NCBI GenBank assembly: GCA_020846535.1 | Contig: JADLDR010000131.1 | Location: 1 to 64,000 of the forward strand | Direction of reading: 5' to 3' | From: Armatimonadota bacterium | GTDB taxonomy: Bacteria; Armatimonadota; JADLDR01 | DNA length: 64,000 nt | Shown: positions 59,103-64,000 of the stretch, piece after piece | How the letters are laid out: the number at the start of each line of letters is the position of its first letter | Numbering within the stretch: the first letter of the stretch is position 1 | The notes under the pieces: generated by a model | The model's database searches: none | Seen by the model: only the letters and a program-made list of their open reading frames with translations | Told to the model about the DNA's origin: nothing | Program-made: the position numbers and the translations under genes

Positions 59103-59867
59103 CTACATGATCTCCGCAATCCCGCCATCGATTGCCAGGGCGTTGCCGGTCATGAAGGCGGCGGCGTCGGAGGCCAGATAGAGGGCGGCTTCGGCGATCT
59201 CTTCCGGGGTTCCCAGCCGGCCGATGGGCTGGCGCGATTCGTACTGCCTTCGGGCCGCAGCCGGGTCGGGGGCCGAGGCGATCCTGTCCCTCAGGGAAGG
59301 GGTTTCGATGGTTCCGGGGCAGATGCAGTTCACCCGGATATTGTCCCCCACATGATCGGCGGCCACGGCGCGGGTGAGGCCGATCACCCCGCCCTTCGAG
59401 GCGGAGTAGGCGGCCCGGTTCCTGATGCCGATGATCCCGGCGACAGAGGCCATATTGACGATCACCCCGCCCCCCTGCGCCCGCATCACCGGCACGGCGT
59501 ACTTGCATCCCAGGAATACGCCCTTCAGGTTGATATCGATCTGCCGGTCCCACTCCTCCTCCGAGGTATCCTCCACCGATCCCTGAACTACGATCCCCGC
59601 ATTGTTGAAGAGGATATCGAGCCTGCCCCAGCGGGCCGCCGCCTCCCGGATCATGGCCTCCGCGCCCGCCGGGCAGGCTACATCGGCCCGGATGAAAAAC
59701 GCCTCCCCGCCCGCCTGTCGGATCAGGGAGACCGTTTCCTCCCCTGTCTCGGGGGCGCAGTCCACCGCCGCCACTTTCGCCCCTTCCCGGGCGAAGAGGA
59801 GAGACGCCGCCCTCCCCATCCCGGCCCCCGCTCCGGTGATCAAGGCCGTTTTGTTTCGTAGACGCAT
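59103..59867 (-). CDS. Short-chain dehydrogenase/reductase
   Basis: This 254-residue classical SDR has the cofactor motif LITGAGAGMGRAAS (about 8-21), NNAGIV, catalytic MASVAGIIGIRNRAAYSASKGG and PGTIETPSLRDR. Its C-terminal motif FMTGNALAIDGGIAEIM is standard for glucose dehydrogenase/3-oxoacyl reductase-like enzymes. GGAGG lies 7 nt before the ATG at 59867. The last 25 codons are duplicated at 58166-58242. Substrate unknown. Confidence 0.9.
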   Translation of the reverse strand: MRLRNKTALITGAGAGMGRAASLLFAREGAKVAAVDCAPETGEETVSLIRQAGGEAFFIRADVACPAGAEAMIREAAARWGRLDILFNNAGIVVQGSVEDTSEEEWDRQIDINLKGVFLGCKYAVPVMRAQGGGVIVNMASVAGIIGIRNRAAYSASKGGVIGLTRAVAADHVGDNIRVNCICPGTIETPSLRDRIASAPDPAAARRQYESRQPIGRLGTPEEIAEAALYLASDAAAFMTGNALAIDGGIAEIM

Positions 59868-59897
59868 GAGAATACCTCCAGGCTTTTCTTTAAATAT

Positions 59898-59992
59898 CGA
59901 TGCAGTCTCCAGGCTTACAAAGGCCGAGGGAGCTTCGTACTCATATAAATCTGGAGATTGCCGCGCCGTTGCGCTCCTCGCAGACTGCATCG
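59898..59992. repeat. Family C fold-back element, short copy
   Basis: Arms CGATGCAGTCT (59898-59908) and AGACTGCATCG (59982-59992) are exact inverted repeats; CTGGAGATTGCCGCGCCGTTG inside matches the other family C copies, while the left inner arm is mostly missing. Confidence 0.75.
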
Positions 59993-60040
59993 ATGACGGT
60001 CAACGGTGCAAAACTGCTGCATCGGCTCAAACCCGCCCCT

Positions 60041-63000
60041 TCAATCCCGGAAGATCAGCCGCTTTTCCGCAGACTGGCGCATGACCTTCATTTTGCCCTG
60101 TTCCCCGATCAGGATGATATTGAGGGCTTCGAGGGAGTCGATTTCCATATGGAGGTCGTCCCCGGAGAGGCGCAGGGAGGCGGCCCCTAGTCGCTTCCAC
60201 TGGCCGCCGGAAAATTCGCCCACCTCGGCTGCCGGACGCCTCCACCGGGCATCAGTGTTGAGCGAAAGGCGGGACGGCTCGAAGGGGAGGAGCATGAGGG
60301 AGCGCGATTTGCGAATGTCCTCCCCGTCCAGAGAGCAGAGGGCGACATGGCCGGAGCCGTCCCACAGAATTTCGCCGTCATAGGACACGCGCCCCTGGGC
60401 CTCTGCCGCCAACAGGCTCCCCTTTCTGCCTGTTTGAAGGAGCGCAGGATGGCGCGGCCCCACGGTCAGCAACACCTCGCGCTTGCCGATGCGGAAGGTG
60501 GCGGTTTGCTCCGCCTCGCCGTGATTATAGAGAATATACACCTGTCCTCCGTCCGCCGGCAGGGAAAACGCCTGGAGCGATGGCGTGTCGGGAGCGACTT
60601 CCAGGCGCTTTTCACTGGCAAAGGCCAGAAAGCGGCTGTAGAGGGCGGCAGGGGCGTCTTCCAGTTCGGCAGGCCGGGCCGCGAAGAATACCTTGCCTTT
60701 GCCGAGTTTGTTCGTCCAGGCATTGCCTTCCAGAGCGGAGGCTCCCGCAGAGCGGACGGCCAGCGGGGCCATCGGCCCGCTTTCCGCCGCCGGTTCCACC
60801 CCGCACAGTTCGCGCAATCGATCCTCACGGGTGCGGCGGCGCAGGTCGTCATAGGAGAGGTCGCCGGAGAGATAGAGGGAGCCGCCCTGTTCCACGAACT
60901 TTTTGACGCGGGCATAGGTTTCGTCGCGAGGGCAGTAGGGCAGAGGCCAGAAGAGCGTCCGGGCCGCCTTCGGCAGCCGGTCTAGGTCGAACTCGCCTAT
61001 CACATCGAAGGGAACCCGGCAGGCCAGAAGGCCGTCTATGGCGTTCAGGACGGCGGCATGAACCCGATCCCAGGATGCGCCCAGCCGGTGGCTGTCGGGA
61101 ACCAGCAGGCAGACGGAAGGGGAGAAGTTCACGGGATGGATTCCCCGGAAGAGGAGCGCCATATTCCGGTAAGCCTTTAGAACGTCCTTGGGCACATTGT
61201 CCCCGGGATGAAGAAGGCCCCAGGGGAAGACGCATGACTCGAAATCCTTCCAGTCCCAGCTTTCGATGAAGGAGGCTCCCATCCCTAAAGCCAGGTGGCC
61301 GTAGAGGAGGAATCGCTCGATGGACTGCTGAGGGCGGTCTCCGGTCTGCCCCTGGGTGCGGGCATCGTGCGCCTCCTGCGCCCCGAACTCCCCCAAAGAG
61401 AACGATTTGCCCTCGAAGCGCCGGTCGGTCAGCTTGAACTGGCGAGCGAAATCGGCCAGACTGCCGTAGTAATGCATGTCGCTGAAATCGGTGTGGCGGT
61501 TTCCCAGCAGCTTGTCCGCAGGCTGCATCCATGGCAGATAGCCCACCGTGATATTGTGCCCGGGCGAACCCTTCTTCATGCCCTCCACATTGGCCTTCAC
61601 CCAGCGGTTCAGGGTGAGGACTTTGAAATGGTTCGCGTCATAGGTTTTGAGGTCGTCCCAGGCTTCGCTGCCGTTTTCCACATCGATCTCGCCGAAGGGC
61701 TTCTCAGGGGGGCTGTATTTCCAGGCGGCCCGCAGGGCGTCTTCGGTCCGGTATCTCTCCTTTAAGTAGTCGTTCCAGAGGCGCTTCAGGTCGGGGATGT
61801 TGGAAAGGGAAACCGAAGGCTCGTTCTGCACGTCGTAGAGGATGCCGGGGACGTCCCTGTAGCGTTCGGCCCAGAAAGCGTTCCAGTCGCGCTGGGCGGC
61901 AAGCTCCTCATCGGATATTTCTACCGGCAGCCAGTCGTGCAGAGCCAGGAAAAGAGCGATCCGGTATTTCTGGCACAATTGCACTACAGCATCGGTCTGG
62001 CGCACCAGGCGGGCCGGGCGGTTTTTGAGGTCGAGGGAGGAATGACCTCCCTGGCCTTCATAGCCCTTCGCTGCAAAGGGCGAGAAGTGGAGGATGCGAA
62101 GAAGGTTCAGGCCGTAGTCGCGCATGGCCTTCAGGTCGCGCTCCCAGACAAGCGGGTTCTCATCGGCAGAATAGAACATCATGCCGGTCTGGTTCGTTCC
62201 GGTCAGGAACTCCTGGGTGGCCCCGCTGCGGAAGTAGTTCCCCTTCAGGCGCAGAGGAATCCCTGCGCCCACCGTTTGCGGATTCCAGACCACGAAGCCG
62301 GTCTCTATCCGGTCTGCCGCGCCCTGCGCGTCGCCTATCTCCGCCTCGATCCGGTAGAAATCGCTGTCGAACCGCTTGGGCTTCCATGTGAACGAAAATT
62401 CGGCTGTTTCTCCCGGCGCGAGGGACGCCTTCTTGCGGGCGCGAAAAGCTATCGGCCCCTTTTCATCGCTTATAACCTTAATCGATACCCCGCCCTCGCG
62501 TCCCGACGGCCCGAAGTTGGAGGCTTTGACGGTGATTTTGACCTCTTCCCCCTGACGGTAGCAGGCCAGGTCGGTCTCAAGCCGGTGCAGGAAGGTTCTG
62601 GCGAGCAGAGCGTCCACTGTGCGGAAGAGAAGCCTTTCCATCTCCGGCAGGGCGGCGGGGCCGAAGAGGTCCTGGTTGGTCACTCCGAAGAAAGCCCAGG
62701 AAGAGCGGGCGTACGGCCCTGCATAGTGATGCATCAGAGCGCCCGCGCTGCCGCGCAGCCGTCCGTAGGCGTCGTAAGCGTTCACCAGGGGGATCCTTCG
62801 CGCCCATATATCGGGGAAGACGGGGCTGTTGCTCCCGGTCAGCCCGCTGGCGGCAAAGCCCTCGAAACTACCCCGGATGTTGAGGCTCTCCGGAGCGATG
62901 CTCTGTCCGGGCGCTGCCGCCAGCCGCACAGCCTGCTTGAGTTCGAAGGACGGATCGAAGGCCCCGATCTGCTCGGGCTGGAGGCCGAGCGCGTCTCCGG

Positions 63001-63991
63001 GCCTGCCGAAGCGTGTGTTGAGGAAAACCGTCTCCTTCTCGCTGTCCATCTGCGAGGCGGTTGAGCCGGCAGGCGCATCCGTCCACTCGCCGTTCTCGAA
63101 GCGGAGCAGGCGGTCGAAGGCATAGCCTCCGAGGGATAAAAAGGCCCCGCCTGCCTTCAGATAGGCCACCAGCGCCTCCCTGCCGTCCGCAGGATAGGCC
63201 GGGCCATAAGGAAGAAGCAGCAGGTCGAAATTGGATCGTGTCAATACAGCCGGATCGCACAGGTCGGCGGCCCTGAGAGGCGTGACGCCGTAACCGGCCT
63301 CTTCCAGCAGGGCGGTCAGGCCGGTCGGCGAGGAGGCCCCTGCGGAGGCGGGGAGGGCGTCATTCAACATGGCGATGCTTCCCCTGTCGGTTCGGTTGAC
63401 GGACAGATTCTCGGTGCGCGGCGGAATGCTCACAGCAGTTTCCTCCTTCAAAATGAACCGCCCGGCGGCCAGATTGATCTCCAGACCGGCGTAGTTGCAG
63501 CCGACCAGCAGGCGGTCGGCGGTCAAAAGCTCCCGTTTCCGGTTGCCCCTGGGGTCGAAGCGGAAGCCCGCCATCGGCAGGCGGACCCCCTGCCAGCCGG
63601 TCGGCATCTGGCCCAAAGGTTTGCCCTCCGCGCGGATTTCCTGCACCCAGCCGTCTCCATCGGCCTCGAAAAGCCAGAGGTGCATGGCCGCCTCCGGCCT
63701 GGCAGCGGCCTTGTAAAGCTGGAACTCCAGCGCGGTCGCCTGCGGCGGAATTTGAACGGAATGGCTGAGGTTGCCCCAGTGCGGAGACTGATCGGTATAG
63801 GTGAGGCGCAGGGAAGGCTTTCCCTCCCGGGGGCGTCCGGAATCGGCGGCGAAAGCGGGCGCGTGGCCGCCGTCCGGGTTGGGCGACCATCCCGACGGGT
63901 CTTCCCAGTTCAGTAGAGATTGTGGCGAACCGGCACAGAAATAGGCTATAATAAGAGTGAGACAAGCAGACATGAAGAGATATCGGAGCAT
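60041..63991 (-). CDS. Large multidomain extracytoplasmic glycosidase-like protein
   Basis: This 1316-residue protein starts with a signal peptide (MSACLTLIIAYFCAGSPQ). An N-terminal carbohydrate-binding-like region is followed by a flavodoxin/amidotransferase-like segment (FDLLLLPYGPAYPADGREALVAYLKAGGAFLSLGG, about 250-285). A CARDB-like beta domain (EVKITVKASNFGPSG) and a clan-A glycosidase barrel come next: RILHFSPFAAKGY, ILYDVQNEPSVSL (acid/base Glu) and SLGEFGAQEA (nucleophile Glu). A second amidotransferase-like domain (KFVEQGGSLYLSGDLSYDDLRRR) resembles the trimerisation domain of GH42 beta-galactosidases. The ATG at 63991 is near the window edge; the signal peptide supports it. Substrate is unknown. 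Confidence 0.82.
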   Translation of the reverse strand: MLRYLFMSACLTLIIAYFCAGSPQSLLNWEDPSGWSPNPDGGHAPAFAADSGRPREGKPSLRLTYTDQSPHWGNLSHSVQIPPQATALEFQLYKAAARPEAAMHLWLFEADGDGWVQEIRAEGKPLGQMPTGWQGVRLPMAGFRFDPRGNRKRELLTADRLLVGCNYAGLEINLAAGRFILKEETAVSIPPRTENLSVNRTDRGSIAMLNDALPASAGASSPTGLTALLEEAGYGVTPLRAADLCDPAVLTRSNFDLLLLPYGPAYPADGREALVAYLKAGGAFLSLGGYAFDRLLRFENGEWTDAPAGSTASQMDSEKETVFLNTRFGRPGDALGLQPEQIGAFDPSFELKQAVRLAAAPGQSIAPESLNIRGSFEGFAASGLTGSNSPVFPDIWARRIPLVNAYDAYGRLRGSAGALMHHYAGPYARSSWAFFGVTNQDLFGPAALPEMERLLFRTVDALLARTFLHRLETDLACYRQGEEVKITVKASNFGPSGREGGVSIKVISDEKGPIAFRARKKASLAPGETAEFSFTWKPKRFDSDFYRIEAEIGDAQGAADRIETGFVVWNPQTVGAGIPLRLKGNYFRSGATQEFLTGTNQTGMMFYSADENPLVWERDLKAMRDYGLNLLRILHFSPFAAKGYEGQGGHSSLDLKNRPARLVRQTDAVVQLCQKYRIALFLALHDWLPVEISDEELAAQRDWNAFWAERYRDVPGILYDVQNEPSVSLSNIPDLKRLWNDYLKERYRTEDALRAAWKYSPPEKPFGEIDVENGSEAWDDLKTYDANHFKVLTLNRWVKANVEGMKKGSPGHNITVGYLPWMQPADKLLGNRHTDFSDMHYYGSLADFARQFKLTDRRFEGKSFSLGEFGAQEAHDARTQGQTGDRPQQSIERFLLYGHLALGMGASFIESWDWKDFESCVFPWGLLHPGDNVPKDVLKAYRNMALLFRGIHPVNFSPSVCLLVPDSHRLGASWDRVHAAVLNAIDGLLACRVPFDVIGEFDLDRLPKAARTLFWPLPYCPRDETYARVKKFVEQGGSLYLSGDLSYDDLRRRTREDRLRELCGVEPAAESGPMAPLAVRSAGASALEGNAWTNKLGKGKVFFAARPAELEDAPAALYSRFLAFASEKRLEVAPDTPSLQAFSLPADGGQVYILYNHGEAEQTATFRIGKREVLLTVGPRHPALLQTGRKGSLLAAEAQGRVSYDGEILWDGSGHVALCSLDGEDIRKSRSLMLLPFEPSRLSLNTDARWRRPAAEVGEFSGGQWKRLGAASLRLSGDDLHMEIDSLEALNIILIGEQGKMKVMRQSAEKRLIFRD

Positions 63992-64000
63992 CCTTGTCGG

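Overview
The window is GC-rich bacterial chromosome. Several traits point to a Gram-negative-type (diderm) anaerobe or facultative anaerobe of a phylum such as Armatimonadota or a neighbouring group: an outer-membrane Wzi-like barrel with an S-layer homology domain, a SAM-I riboswitch in front of metK, a four-subunit NAD(P)-linked [FeFe]-hydrogenase, and many scavenging-type oxidoreductases (Gfo/Idh/MocA, PhyH, URO-D-like). The phylum is an inference; no rRNA or ribosomal protein gene is present to settle it.

Layout. 1-3.6 kb: a partial ECF sigma factor, a D-2-hydroxyacid dehydrogenase and a membrane GAF/SpoIIE phosphatase. 3.6-10.4 kb: a response regulator/PAS/histidine kinase hybrid, then an operon (response regulator, hndB, hndC, hndD, hndA) for an electron-bifurcating type hydrogenase. 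10.6-11.7 kb: a decayed gene whose intact paralogue lies at 41.7-42.9 kb. 11.8-24.2 kb, all minus strand: an aldolase with two small overlapping genes, a GxGYxYP protein and a beta-propeller phosphoesterase, an orphan sugar-ABC permease, and a GHMP kinase / SLH barrel / heptose phosphatase / degenerate nucleotidyltransferase block. 24.2-30.8 kb, plus strand: riboswitch and metK, an ABC-2 exporter operon, and three pseudopilin genes. 30.9-34.3 kb: a DMT transporter, an oxidoreductase and an MsmK/UgpC-type ATPase. 34.5-40.5 kb: a sugar or polyol catabolic cluster. 40.6-48.2 kb: a secreted glycosidase-like protein, the intact paralogue, an iron-sulfur/hydrogenase-like histidine kinase, hydE and hydG. 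48.3-50.4 kb: a dead IS701 element and four tRNA genes. 50.5-54.4 kb: a nucleotide-sugar operon (galU, UDP-xylose synthase-like, DegT, NDP-sugar pyrophosphorylase). 54.7-64 kb: URO-D-like, PhyH, Uma2, a nucleotidyltransferase pair, an SDR and a 1316-residue glycosidase-like protein.

The hydrogenase theme ties the window together. The structural operon and the maturation gene hydG are 38 kb apart, yet each has a near-consensus sigma-70 promoter with the same palindrome (TGTGA-N6-TCACA type) exactly 3 nt downstream of the -10 box, where a Rex-like repressor would sit. hydF is not in the window.

Intergenic DNA is full of dispersed repeats. Family A is hairpin-rich. Family B is about 250 bp with inverted ends, and its three copies are each flanked by a different 22-23 bp direct repeat, as expected of a transposing element. 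Family C is a fold-back element. Simple GC-rich palindromes also occur. No CRISPR array, rRNA or replication origin was seen.
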